NCBI GenBank assembly: GCA_044361535.1
Contig: JBIKIQ010000009.1
Coordinates: forward strand, 1 to 64,000
Origin: UBA952 sp044361535
GTDB lineage: Bacteria > Bacteroidota > Bacteroidia > Flavobacteriales_D > Crocinitomicaceae
Reading direction: 5' to 3'
DNA length: 64,000 nucleotides
A program made the translations under genes and the position numbers. Shown here one piece after another: positions 1-7,115 of this stretch (position 1 is the stretch's first letter; every line of letters starts with the position of its first letter). The notes beneath the pieces are model-generated. The model made no database searches. It worked only from the letters and a program-made list of their open reading frames with translations, and was not told the origin of the DNA.

Positions 1-102
1 TGGATTATTGAAATCTCATTTTGGAAATATTTACTGGTTGAAACAATCATCATTTCAATGAAAATGCTTTATGAACAAGAGAAGAAAAGAGTCGGCAGAT
101 AA
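1..102 (+). CDS. C-terminal end of a gene cut by the window edge
   Basis: Frame 1 is open from the first base and closes at a TAA at 100-102, giving 33 residues that end in a basic stretch (KMLYEQEKKRVGR). The next small gene starts inside it at 71, which is common in tightly packed mobile-element operons. There is too little sequence to name a family. It could also be a chance open frame, since 33 codons is not long in AT-rich DNA. Confidence 0.3.
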   Translation, partial: WIIEISFWKYLLVETIIISMKMLYEQEKKRVGR

Positions 103-256
103 ATTAGTCCTCCATAAAATCGAAGTAGGAAAAACCCGCATCGACCAGGTGGAACAAGGGTTCTATGATGGACGCTACCGCACAAGGAGCATCCCATCAG
201 AAAAAACATATACTCGAAAAGTAAAACATAAAAGAATTAACAACGATAAACTATGA
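71..256 (+). CDS. Small basic protein of unknown function
   Basis: A 61-residue, strongly basic protein rich in Lys and Arg, with no signal peptide or membrane segment. Its stop codon overlaps the start of the next gene in an ATGA arrangement, which suggests translational coupling and argues that both are real. It lies in the integrase-bearing element at the left edge. I do not recognise the family; a DNA- or RNA-binding accessory role would be a guess from charge alone. Confidence 0.45.
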   Translation: MNKRRKESADKLVLHKIEVGKTRIDQVEQGFYDGRYRTRSIPSEKTYTRKVKHKRINNDKL

Positions 257-807
257 TTAAGGATATTTACAGAAAGCCATTTAGAAAAACACCCATTTTT
301 TTATACCCGCTGATAAATATCAAGCCCAAATCTGGATTTGTACCGGAATTAATAACTCCTTCAATGGACAACCTCATTGCCAAAGAAGATGCTAAATTGG
401 TTTGCCTATATGACCGAACCGAAGAAGGATTTGAAAATTTTGCCACAAAGATTATAAAAACTCGTGAGCGATTTCAATACCGTATTGATTTGAATAATAC
501 ATGGTCAGTTTTCATTTTTGAAATGATTGATGAACGCGATTCATGGAACGCCTTTTTGAAAGGAAGATACAGCCAAATAAGTGCAAAGGCTAAAAAGCAA
601 ATTTTGAATTATCACAACCATAATTTGGGCAATTTCCTGTATGTTGACAGCTACCTCAATCCCGAAAAACATTTTGAGAATTATGCAAAAATACTGATGG
701 TCGAACCAAGTTTATTGAAGCAAGTGGGCGAACTTTGCGATAAACCCAATTTCGCTTTGGAGCATTTGAATACGAAGGAATATGTGGAGGCACGGTGTAT
801 GATGTAA
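253..807 (+). CDS. Unknown mobile-element protein, 184 aa
   Basis: A 184-residue soluble protein with no visible signal peptide or transmembrane helix. The start overlaps the stop of the previous gene by ATGA. The C-terminal half contains a histidine/asparagine-rich stretch (YHNHNLGNFLYVD) near residues 119-131. I do not recognise a domain. It is the last rightward gene before the convergent tyrosine integrase, so it is probably cargo or an accessory gene of the same integrated element. Confidence 0.55.
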   Translation: MIKDIYRKPFRKTPIFLYPLINIKPKSGFVPELITPSMDNLIAKEDAKLVCLYDRTEEGFENFATKIIKTRERFQYRIDLNNTWSVFIFEMIDERDSWNAFLKGRYSQISAKAKKQILNYHNHNLGNFLYVDSYLNPEKHFENYAKILMVEPSLLKQVGELCDKPNFALEHLNTKEYVEARCMM

Positions 808-1110
808 AAGGATTTTCTACAATGTTTTTCTTTTTGATTTTTTATCTTTATCTTAGGTAGGTAAAAAAGAAATAAAACTCCTTTTTACCCCCCAAAAAAT
901 CCAAATAACCCGTATCATCCGAATAATTCAGGTATATGCAGATTATCCGGATAAATTTGAGTTATTTTACTGATTTTGAGTTTTTTATAATTTTTTCAAA
1001 AGTTGTTTATTTTATGAAAAAAAAGTAAAATCAACTTATATTTACACATTTGTACAACGATATGTTTTTTTGGTTCTAAAAAGATTGAACTAAACCAACC
1101 CAAAGCACCT
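808..1110. other. Intergenic stretch between convergent genes
   Basis: No gene is supported here. It contains a perfect 12-bp palindrome (TTATCCGGATAA, 943-954) and a degenerate partner about 25 bp upstream (near 913-926), then very AT-rich DNA up to the integrase stop. A binding site for an element protein is possible. I see no clear hairpin terminator. Confidence 0.4.
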
Positions 1111-2406
1111 TTAATACAAATTTTTCATCGCCTTTTTTTGTGGATTTCCAGGAAGGGTATGTATGTAGGCGTTCGTGGTGTTTATGTTACTATGACCTAG
1201 TAAACCTCCAATAGTAATGGATGAAACATCACTGTCATGTAGAATTGATGCAAAAGTATGGCGAGCCACTCCATAGGAAAGGTGTATATTTTCGATTTCT
1301 GCAATTTTGGCAAGCTTTGGAAGGTGCTGATTTATTTTTCGAACCAAATTTCTTTTGGCTACGAATCTTTCTCTCTCATTCATTGATTTAGTATAAATAG
1401 GGAAAAGGTACGCTTTAGGATGTGTGTTTGTTGACCTCAGTCGATTAAAAAAGGAAAGGGTGATATCTCTCAAATCGTCGATGAATTGAACATGAACTAA
1501 TTTATTAGGGGATTCACTCGTATCAAATACTTTCCTTCGGTAAAATGAAAATCCATCATGTGTCAAATCGCTATTTTTTAACTCTAATAAATCAGCAGCA
1601 TTGATTCCGCAACATAAATAAGACAAAGCGAACCAATCTCTTGAAAAGCATTCCAAGCTTTTTGGGTCTAAGTCAATATCAATAAGTTTTTTCATTTGTT
1701 CTTTGCTCAGAACATGTTTCCTTGATTGGGCAGAGGTAATAACATACTTTTTTTTGTTTCTTTTTTTGTCTGTTCCAAAAGGAAATTGTTCTTTTGTTAT
1801 ATATCCTCGTTCCAAAGCTATGTTCATCACAATTCGAATATGACGCGCATAGGAACCCACCGTCGAGAGTCTTTTGGGATGGTTACCTTCATTTACAAGA
1901 AAGGCTTGCCATCTTTTAAGAAAATCTAGGTTGATAACCGAAATATGTGATTTTACTCCTTGTTTACTTTTAATAAATTCAAAATAACGCTTTAAGCTTT
2001 GAAAAGCTGTATGATCGGCTTGGATTGAAGCTGGTTTTCTCAATGGGGTTTCCATTAACTCTTGGAAAAGGCCATTGATAGATTGGTCATTGGAGGATTC
2101 CACAATTTTAGCCCCACTAAATTCAATTTTAAATCGTTCAAAATTGAATTCAACCATATTTTGAATAACCTGGTTTGCTCTTGCTTTATGTTCCTCCAAT
2201 TGTAATTTAATCGCTCTTTTTTCTTCACTTAATTTAGTTCCACTCTTTAATTTTTCATAGTCAGGCTCGCTTAAATAAATTCCGAGTGAAATGTAGTATA
2301 CATTGCGATTAAAAATCAATCGTAATTTCATTGGGAAATCACCATTTTCTCTAGCTCTTCGTTTGTCCAATAATAGTTCTACGTTAACTGTTTTTAGGTT
2401 GTTCAT
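1111..2406 (-). CDS. Tyrosine site-specific integrase
   Basis: A 431-residue tyrosine recombinase of the Bacteroidota type: an N-terminal arm-binding region (about 1-95), a SAM-like core-binding domain (about 105-205) and a C-terminal catalytic domain. Visible catalytic residues are R382 in ARHTFAS, H405 in LLGHS and the nucleophile Y414. The usual first arginine is not seen: the matching helix reads CCGINAADLL. This is also true of IntDOT of the CTnDOT family. The gene lies about 145 bp from a displaced tRNA-Asn 3' half, the expected place for an integrase at the attachment end of a tRNA-targeted element. It probably integrates and excises the element lying to the left of 2554. Confidence 0.9.
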   Translation of the reverse strand: MNNLKTVNVELLLDKRRARENGDFPMKLRLIFNRNVYYISLGIYLSEPDYEKLKSGTKLSEEKRAIKLQLEEHKARANQVIQNMVEFNFERFKIEFSGAKIVESSNDQSINGLFQELMETPLRKPASIQADHTAFQSLKRYFEFIKSKQGVKSHISVINLDFLKRWQAFLVNEGNHPKRLSTVGSYARHIRIVMNIALERGYITKEQFPFGTDKKRNKKKYVITSAQSRKHVLSKEQMKKLIDIDLDPKSLECFSRDWFALSYLCCGINAADLLELKNSDLTHDGFSFYRRKVFDTSESPNKLVHVQFIDDLRDITLSFFNRLRSTNTHPKAYLFPIYTKSMNERERFVAKRNLVRKINQHLPKLAKIAEIENIHLSYGVARHTFASILHDSDVSSITIGGLLGHSNINTTNAYIHTLPGNPQKKAMKNLY

Positions 2407-2425
2407 TAGTCTCTTTTTATTGTTT

Positions 2426-2445
2426 CATTTGCAAACATTTGCAAA
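2426..2445. repeat. Tandem 10-bp repeat upstream of the integrase gene
   Basis: CATTTGCAAA occurs twice in direct tandem, followed by CATTT at 2446-2450. The 10-bp period places the copies on the same face of the helix. The site is 20-45 bp upstream of the integrase start, so it may be an operator or an integrase arm site. A second 10-bp-phased pair (CATAAAAA at 2521-2528 and 2531-2538) lies just before the tRNA remnant. Confidence 0.45.
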
Positions 2446-2553
2446 CATTTTGGTGTTATTCTGGGTTTTTATAAGTTTCACTAATTTAGTAAATAATTGA
2501 ATATCAGTATATTTAGCGCTCATAAAAATTCATAAAAACCCCTATCGAGCGAA

Positions 2554-2598
2554 CTGTTAATCAGAGGGTCGCTGGTTCAAGTCCAGCAGGGGGAGCCA
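2554..2598 (+). tRNA. Displaced 3' half of tRNA-Asn (GTT), not functional
   Basis: Reading rightward: an anticodon loop CTGTTAA with anticodon GTT (2554-2560), the 3' anticodon strand, a perfect T arm (GCTGG / TTCAAGT / CCAGC, 2571-2587), the 3' acceptor strand AGGGGGA (2588-2594), discriminator G, then CCA (2596-2598). The sequence just upstream (2541-2553) cannot form the 5' anticodon strand, and no D arm exists, so this is a remnant rather than a gene. It marks the attachment site of the left-hand element. Confidence 0.85.
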
Positions 2599-4105
2599 CA
2601 GTGGACAAGCCATCAGAAATGATGGCTTTTTCATTTATACCCCCCTTGAAACCCTTGTTAAATCTAGTAAGTAGCTCAATAACTTTGTTCATTTCATCGG
2701 TTCGACATTCATCTTTGGAAATATAGACTTTTCCGTTTAAAATCGAACTTACTAACAGATTTCGTATATCATAACATCCCTTGTCAAATAAATCGTCTAA
2801 ATTCCGGATAGATAACATCGCTTTTTCTATAATATCTTTACCTTCATCTGGTTGGCTTTTAATCAATTCATAATCCCCTTTTAATGACATAATTTGCTCC
2901 CTGTAACGGTTGTTCATACGATTAAAAGATTCATCATCAATGCTATTTACAGCATACTTATCTTCAATTGAAATTATTTTAACTTCTATTTCTTTTATCT
3001 GTTCTAAAATGGACTGTAATCTTGTTTTTTTATCCCCTTTAAGATTTGAAAATACATCCTTAACGATTTCAACATAGAGTTCTAATATGTTGTCGTTTAC
3101 CTTTATTTCAGAAAGGATCCTTTCTGAAAATAATTCATGAGCTCTTTCTGAAGAGATTCGATTAGAACACCCTTTACGACAATGATAGTATGCGTATTTT
3201 CCCCCATTTCCTTTTGAGACACTACCAGTAAGATTCTCATTACAAATTGGACATTTTAAAAATCCTCTCAAGGGTAACAATTCATGCCTTTTTGCTGGAT
3301 AACGTGCATTCTTTTTTTTTCCATCTATCACATCTTGCACACGTTGAAAAGTAATCTCGTCAATTATAGGGTCATGTAGACCATCTACCCAGTAAGCAGG
3401 TTCTTTCTGATGTTCTGGCACAAATATCTTTCCACAATATACCTTATTCCTCAACATGTAATAGAAAGATTGTTTGCAACGTTTATAACCTTTTTTAATG
3501 AAGTCTTTTCGGATTTGTTCAATTGATAAAACCCCGTTAGCCACTTCCCTGAACATCTCTCTTACAATGACAGCGTCTTTGTTTGGTTTCATTGAAGCTT
3601 TATCTTCAATTCTCATACCTTCAAAACCAAATGGTGGTTTGGATGTGTAAGCACCTTCTTTTCGTGCTCTAAGAATTCCGTCTTTTGTTCTCATTGATAT
3701 TTTGTCATTCTCTACCTCCGGCATTATCAAATAAAGCATCAACATTGTTTTGTTATCAGGATTCGACATATCCAGGGGTTGTTCAACTGCATTCAGTTCA
3801 ATTCCCATTTTTTTGAATCTTTTAATTACGAATAAAGCCTCCTCCAAATTCCTGGAGAATCTATCCCATTTGGTAAATAAAATTTTATCAATTTTTGTTT
3901 TGTTGGCTTTAACGTAGGCCTCCAGTTTTATCCATTCTGGGCGATTAAAGTTTTTAGCCGAAAAATCTTCTTCATAACACTTTAGAATATTATATTCCTT
4001 CATTTCAGAAAATCGATGTAGCATCTCTAATTGATGTCTGACACTGTACCCTTTTTCCGCCTGTTCGTCGGTGCTTACCCTAGAGTAAATTATTACATTT
4101 TTCAT
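2561..4105 (-). CDS. Large serine recombinase (integrase)
   Basis: A 514-residue serine recombinase. The N-terminal resolvase domain (about 1-150) has YSRVSTDEQ with catalytic S11 and the WDRFSRN motif (80-86). A recombinase domain follows (about 155-270), then a zinc ribbon with C285, C288, C309 and C313, and a coiled-coil segment (about 355-420). It is expected to catalyse integration and excision of the island. The last residues, from about 492 on, are encoded by the direct repeat and the antisense strand of the tRNA remnant, ending in the tail APPAGLEPATL. That tail depends on the insertion site and is unlikely to be the protein's ancestral end. Confidence 0.9.
   Translation of the reverse strand: MKNVIIYSRVSTDEQAEKGYSVRHQLEMLHRFSEMKEYNILKCYEEDFSAKNFNRPEWIKLEAYVKANKTKIDKILFTKWDRFSRNLEEALFVIKRFKKMGIELNAVEQPLDMSNPDNKTMLMLYLIMPEVENDKISMRTKDGILRARKEGAYTSKPPFGFEGMRIEDKASMKPNKDAVIVREMFREVANGVLSIEQIRKDFIKKGYKRCKQSFYYMLRNKVYCGKIFVPEHQKEPAYWVDGLHDPIIDEITFQRVQDVIDGKKKNARYPAKRHELLPLRGFLKCPICNENLTGSVSKGNGGKYAYYHCRKGCSNRISSERAHELFSERILSEIKVNDNILELYVEIVKDVFSNLKGDKKTRLQSILEQIKEIEVKIISIEDKYAVNSIDDESFNRMNNRYREQIMSLKGDYELIKSQPDEGKDIIEKAMLSIRNLDDLFDKGCYDIRNLLVSSILNGKVYISKDECRTDEMNKVIELLTRFNKGFKGGINEKAIISDGLSTVAPPAGLEPATL
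2591..2631. repeat. Left direct repeat of the 15.4-kb island (att site)
   Basis: A 41-bp segment matches 18031-18071 at 39 positions; the differences are at 2605 (A versus T) and 2616 (G versus A). It contains the final bases of the tRNA remnant (GGGAGCCA) and the whole terminator hairpin. Similarity stops abruptly on both sides. This is the pattern left by site-specific integration, and it defines the left edge of the second element. Confidence 0.8.
2607..2631 (+). terminator. tRNA-Asn terminator, left copy
   Basis: A rho-independent terminator: a perfect 9-bp stem AAGCCATCA / TGATGGCTT with loop GAAA (2607-2628), followed by a T run. It sits 8 bp after the CCA end of the tRNA remnant. On the opposite strand the same bases are read as the C-terminal codons of the serine recombinase. 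Confidence 0.8.
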
Positions 4106-4149
4106 TTGTTTAATATTTATCTTTTTTTATTGTTTAATATTTAATTTTC

Positions 4150-4272
4150 TTAATCCTGAATTTGATACCTAGCTATGGCATATAAGAAGTTGATCAAAAT
4201 CTGAACTTCTTCGTTGGAATATTCAATTCCTTTTCTGTTGATAATCTTTTTACATTCTGTTACAGTTATCAT
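4150..4272 (-). CDS. Small 40-aa protein upstream of the serine recombinase
   Basis: Read leftward, an ATG at 4272 opens 40 codons (MITVTECKKI at the start, ARYQIQD at the end) with a stop at 4150-4152. An AAGGA-like ribosome-binding sequence lies 6-10 bases upstream. The gene ends 44 bp before the recombinase start on the same strand, so the two may be co-transcribed. The composition is that of a soluble helical protein. I do not recognise it; a recombination directionality or regulatory role would be a guess from position. Confidence 0.55.
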   Translation of the reverse strand: MITVTECKKIINRKGIEYSNEEVQILINFLYAIARYQIQD

Positions 4273-4351
4273 GGTTTTCCTTCAACCAGACCTCATTCTG
4301 TTTATCGGTTGTGAGGTTTGTGTTTATCATCCTTATTCAAAAGGAATCTGC

Positions 4352-4371
4352 TATCTCACTCATGTGAGATA
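4352..4371. promoter_or_regulatory. Perfect inverted repeat, possible operator
   Basis: TATCTCAC and GTGAGATA form 8-bp perfect arms around the 4-base spacer TCAT. The site is 80 bp upstream of the 40-aa gene on one strand and about 220 bp upstream of the unknown rightward operon on the other. It is followed by AT-rich DNA and no T tract, so it looks more like a dimer-binding operator than a terminator. Confidence 0.45.
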
Positions 4372-4537
4372 TGGAAAGAATACATAATTAAAATTAAATT
4401 GTCAACTGGCCAAGTAGCCTGGTTTTTTTAACTCACCATAGTAAACCCTTTTCGCAGACTTTCGTCATTGCTTTGATTTTGCTTTAAGGATGTAATCAAA
4501 GTTTATTCAACCTGGGGGACAATACCATCGGTGACGC

Positions 4538-4556
4538 GAGGAGGATAAATATGTAA
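4538..4556 (+). promoter_or_regulatory. Strong Shine-Dalgarno followed by a start-stop ATGTAA
   Basis: GAGGAGGA (4538-4545) stands 5 bases before ATG (4551), which is followed at once by TAA. Such a strong Shine-Dalgarno is unusual in Bacteroidota, where these sites are weak. A start-stop pair ahead of the first gene of the unknown operon could act as a leader that affects translation downstream, but chance cannot be excluded. Confidence 0.3.
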
Positions 4557-4590
4557 TTCATTTAGTTAAAAATTGACTAACCATATATTT

Positions 4591-5151
4591 ATGAATATGA
4601 ATACGACAAAAACAATAACCAAGAGAGATGTGAAGCTAATGCAAGCCTTACAAATATACTCCGGGGTTTTCCCTACCGACATGGTACATTTCAGATTGAA
4701 CCTAGAGGGTAAAAAAGAAAATAACAGGTTCGTTTTGACGCCGATTATTCAGACTCTTATCAAATTGATCCGAATAGCCAATAATAAGTTTAAAGCGAGT
4801 GATCCAATGCTATTACTAATTATGATTGACGTTAAGGGAAATAAAGAAAAGCCAATTGAAATTAATATGTTTTTATTTGGTAAAGGCACAATGGATTATG
4901 TCCCTTTTTTGTCGGGGCTATTTAATGACCTATGCGTAAAAGCCAATGCTGATGGAGAGATTTACGGGATGTTATTAGAGACAAAAGATGAAATCTGGGA
5001 GGTCTTTTCGACAAGTGAACCCTTTGACCTTACTATACCAAATTTAGCACGTGACATGAAGATTATCACGCCTTATCGAGCACTTATTCTTGCAGAAGAT
5101 TTTATAAAAATCCACTTTAATTTTCATATCAACCATGGATTCAAAGGCTGA
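4591..5151 (+). CDS. Unknown island protein, about 186 aa
   Basis: First gene of a four-gene rightward group. The frame opens at TTG 4573, but I prefer ATG 4591, which gives MNMNTTKTITKRD. The protein is soluble and mixed alpha/beta, with no signal peptide. Residues such as LLLIMIDVKGNKEKPIEINMF suggest a beta-rich core. The end overlaps the next gene by 17 bp. I do not recognise a family. Confidence 0.55.
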   Translation: MNMNTTKTITKRDVKLMQALQIYSGVFPTDMVHFRLNLEGKKENNRFVLTPIIQTLIKLIRIANNKFKASDPMLLLIMIDVKGNKEKPIEINMFLFGKGTMDYVPFLSGLFNDLCVKANADGEIYGMLLETKDEIWEVFSTSEPFDLTIPNLARDMKIITPYRALILAEDFIKIHFNFHINHGFKG

Positions 5152-5491
5152 TGGGTTCCAAGTACTAGAAGTTTGGGTAAGAATGGATTATTTTCACACT
5201 AAAGTCAAATCCATACAACAATTATTCCGCCGGTTAACCAATGGTAATCAACGAATTAACGGTATGCCAAATTACCTTTTCTATAAAAAGCACATCACAT
5301 GTTTGCAGTACAGGTTTGAGGTGATAATGGATCACATTGTCTTTTATTTAGTAGCAAGTTGCACCCGAATGACTGAGTTTAAATCACGGCTTAAGAAGAT
5401 CATTTATTGTCAAATTGACTTTGCACCAGCAACTGAAGTGGAACTTGTCAACTCTAATTTGTCTAATTCTATTTACAAAATTATCAAATAA
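5135..5491 (+). CDS. Unknown island protein, 118 aa
   Basis: A 118-residue protein overlapping the previous gene by 17 bp and touching the next at a shared base (stop at 5491, next ATG at 5491). It contains one moderately hydrophobic stretch (HIVFYLVASC) but no convincing membrane helix. An internal ATG at 5183 is an alternative start that would avoid most of the overlap. No recognisable domain. The tight packing suggests it works with its neighbours. Confidence 0.5.
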   Translation: MDSKADGFQVLEVWVRMDYFHTKVKSIQQLFRRLTNGNQRINGMPNYLFYKKHITCLQYRFEVIMDHIVFYLVASCTRMTEFKSRLKKIIYCQIDFAPATEVELVNSNLSNSIYKIIK

Positions 5492-6147
5492 TGAAAGGCT
5501 TCGTGTTCTTCACCTCTATTGGATTTTTAATCGGCCTATGGCTCTTTGGAGCAGAAATGAAGGAATTTGAACCCCATGTGATCAATACAAAATATGATCA
5601 AAAAACTATGGAGTACTTTAGAGAGATAACACTTAAAAACGAATTGAATGATAAGGTCAAATTACGACCGATTACCTTTAAAAAAGACGTAAAAGTATTT
5701 TTAGAAGGTAAATACGATATCTTCATTGAAGATGAGGTAAATAGAGTATTACAAGATTTAAATGCAATAATTGACCCAATAGAACTTTATACCGTTAATA
5801 AAAAATCTGACGCTAATATGGTTGTCTTTTTGGGTGACCTTCAATCCTTCTTGACCCTAAATCCAGATTTGATTGACTCACCCCAACTTAACACCTGCGA
5901 CGGGTATTTTAAACTGAGAACTTGTGGAGACGAGATTTTATCCTCTCGGATTTTCATCAACCTCAAAAAACAGGAAGGTAGTTTGGATCTTCAAGACTGT
6001 CTAAGAGAAGAAATAAGCCAAAGTTTAGGAGCCATAAATGACTCCTATCTATACCCTACCTCAACCTTTTATCAAGGATCGAACTATGTAACAGAATTGA
6101 GTGAAATGGATGTTAATGTTATAAAAATTCTCTATAATGGAAAATGA
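5491..6147 (+). CDS. DUF2927-like exported or membrane-anchored protein
   Basis: 218 residues with an N-terminal hydrophobic segment (about 4-20) that looks like a signal anchor. The C-terminal region (about 165-218) has the pattern of DUF2927 proteins: a Cys followed by REEISQSLG, then NDS, a later STFY and a final acidic-residue-plus-ILYNGK ending. DUF2927 proteins are bacterial exported proteins thought to be related to zinc peptidases; no HExxH motif is seen here. The gene is third in the four-gene group. Assignment rests on motif resemblance read by eye. Confidence 0.55.
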   Translation: MKGFVFFTSIGFLIGLWLFGAEMKEFEPHVINTKYDQKTMEYFREITLKNELNDKVKLRPITFKKDVKVFLEGKYDIFIEDEVNRVLQDLNAIIDPIELYTVNKKSDANMVVFLGDLQSFLTLNPDLIDSPQLNTCDGYFKLRTCGDEILSSRIFINLKKQEGSLDLQDCLREEISQSLGAINDSYLYPTSTFYQGSNYVTELSEMDVNVIKILYNGK

Positions 6148-6427
6148 TGTATTATCACACATAACCCAAAACAAAAAAAATATTCTAAATTTCGTTTGGA
6201 TAAACCACCAACGCTACCTGAAAAATCGGATAAAACAAAACAACCGAAACATTATACATTTGGCTCTAGAATACGCAGATGTTGAAGTAACTCAAGAGGT
6301 AATGGAGGAGATGGATTTTTGTCTTACTTGTCAGCGTCTAAATCTTATTAATTACTTAGGGTTGAACGTTATCCTATCGTATTACAGGAGGCGACGGGAT
6401 AACCTGTTGCCATTTTATATTTTTTGA
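6137..6427 (+). CDS. Unknown small island protein, 96 aa
   Basis: A 96-residue basic protein starting 11 bp inside the DUF2927-like gene, and last in the group. Its 3' end overlaps the 3' end of the convergent resolvase gene by 59 bp, so the final residues of one of the two may be misjudged. No recognisable domain, signal peptide or membrane helix. Confidence 0.4.
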   Translation: MENDVLSHITQNKKNILNFVWINHQRYLKNRIKQNNRNIIHLALEYADVEVTQEVMEEMDFCLTCQRLNLINYLGLNVILSYYRRRRDNLLPFYIF

Positions 6428-7007
6428 CTTTGTTGACAGTGCTGTAACTGCAATTCATGATTTTTGTAATTTCTGTTTGAGTGTAACCTGAAGATAGGTA
6501 TTCGTAAATTTTTCGATTTTTAGGTTTAGACAAGAACTTTTCAGGACTTTCTTTCGTGTTTAATGCCCTTCCCGCATATACCCCTTTAGCTTTTGCTATG
6601 GCAATACCGGTCATTTGACGTTCTTTCATAAGGTTCTTCTCAAATGCAGCCATCGTGGATATCATAGAGATCATCATCTCCGAAAACATATCTGGCTCAC
6701 CATTTTCGTTAAAGTTTCTAATATTTGGGTTGCGACAAATTACTGTAACACCCTTCTCAGTTAATTCCTGCCAAACATAAAGCACATCAATCGTTGAACG
6801 CCCAAGGCGATCAATCGAGTGAAGAGTTAACTCCTTTACTTCGCCGGAGTCAATTAATTTTTTAAGTTGTTTCCCTTTCGGTCGTTCCCATAAAGGGATT
6901 GTTCCACTACATTTATCTTCCAAGATAAAGTCAAACCCATCCGAATTTTGAGATTGACGTTCTGAATTTTGTTGAACTGTTGATGTTCGTATATAAAGTG
7001 CTTTCAT
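6369..7007 (-). CDS. Small serine resolvase/invertase
   Basis: A 212-residue serine recombinase of the resolvase/invertase class. The N terminus reads MKALYIRTSTVQQ, with the catalytic Ser in RTST; LHSIDRLGRST carries the conserved Asp and Arg residues, and the E helix follows with MISMISTMAAFE. The C terminus (about 160-205) is a helix-turn-helix (GYTQTEITKIMNCSYSTVNKVKK). These enzymes resolve cointegrates or invert short segments. The upstream region (7008-7120) holds repeated sequences that could be its recombination sites. It is distinct from the large serine recombinase, so the island carries two serine enzymes. Confidence 0.88.
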   Translation of the reverse strand: MKALYIRTSTVQQNSERQSQNSDGFDFILEDKCSGTIPLWERPKGKQLKKLIDSGEVKELTLHSIDRLGRSTIDVLYVWQELTEKGVTVICRNPNIRNFNENGEPDMFSEMMISMISTMAAFEKNLMKERQMTGIAIAKAKGVYAGRALNTKESPEKFLSKPKNRKIYEYLSSGYTQTEITKIMNCSYSTVNKVKKYKMATGYPVASCNTIG

Positions 7008-7032
7008 TCTACTGTTTTAAACTATTTTTTAA

Positions 7033-7115
7033 TATACCCTAATATAGTATATTTATTAACGATTTCCAAATTAAATATTTATTCTTTTTTCTACTCTTTT
7101 GGGTATACCCTAATA
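7033..7115. repeat. Two identical 12-bp repeats upstream of the resolvase
   Basis: TATACCCTAATA occurs at 7033-7044 and again at 7104-7115, 71 bp apart, and the first copy runs into a partly symmetric AATATAGTATATT. Resolvase genes are often preceded by their res subsites, which makes this a candidate resolvase or operator site. The match is short, so chance in AT-rich DNA is possible. Confidence 0.4.

Larger units (their letters stand above)
1..2598. mobile_element. Right end of a tRNA-Asn-integrated element
   Basis: The stretch carries small unknown genes, a tyrosine integrase next to the boundary, and a displaced tRNA-Asn 3' half at 2554-2598. Elements that integrate into tRNA genes usually restore the gene at one end and leave the displaced 3' piece at the other. 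The intact tRNA-Asn should therefore lie to the left of this window. The left end and total size cannot be seen. Confidence 0.65.

Noticed and set aside
2561..2600. APPAGLEPATL as a meaningful conserved C-terminal motif of the serine recombinase
   Set aside because: It is the antisense reading of the tRNA-Asn 3' half. The string depends on the insertion site and is not a protein motif.
2538..2600. A shortened but complete tRNA-Asn, since CCCCT at 2540-2544 could pair with the acceptor strand
   Set aside because: There is no D arm and the 5' anticodon strand is absent, so a functional tRNA is not possible. The CCCCT is probably chance.
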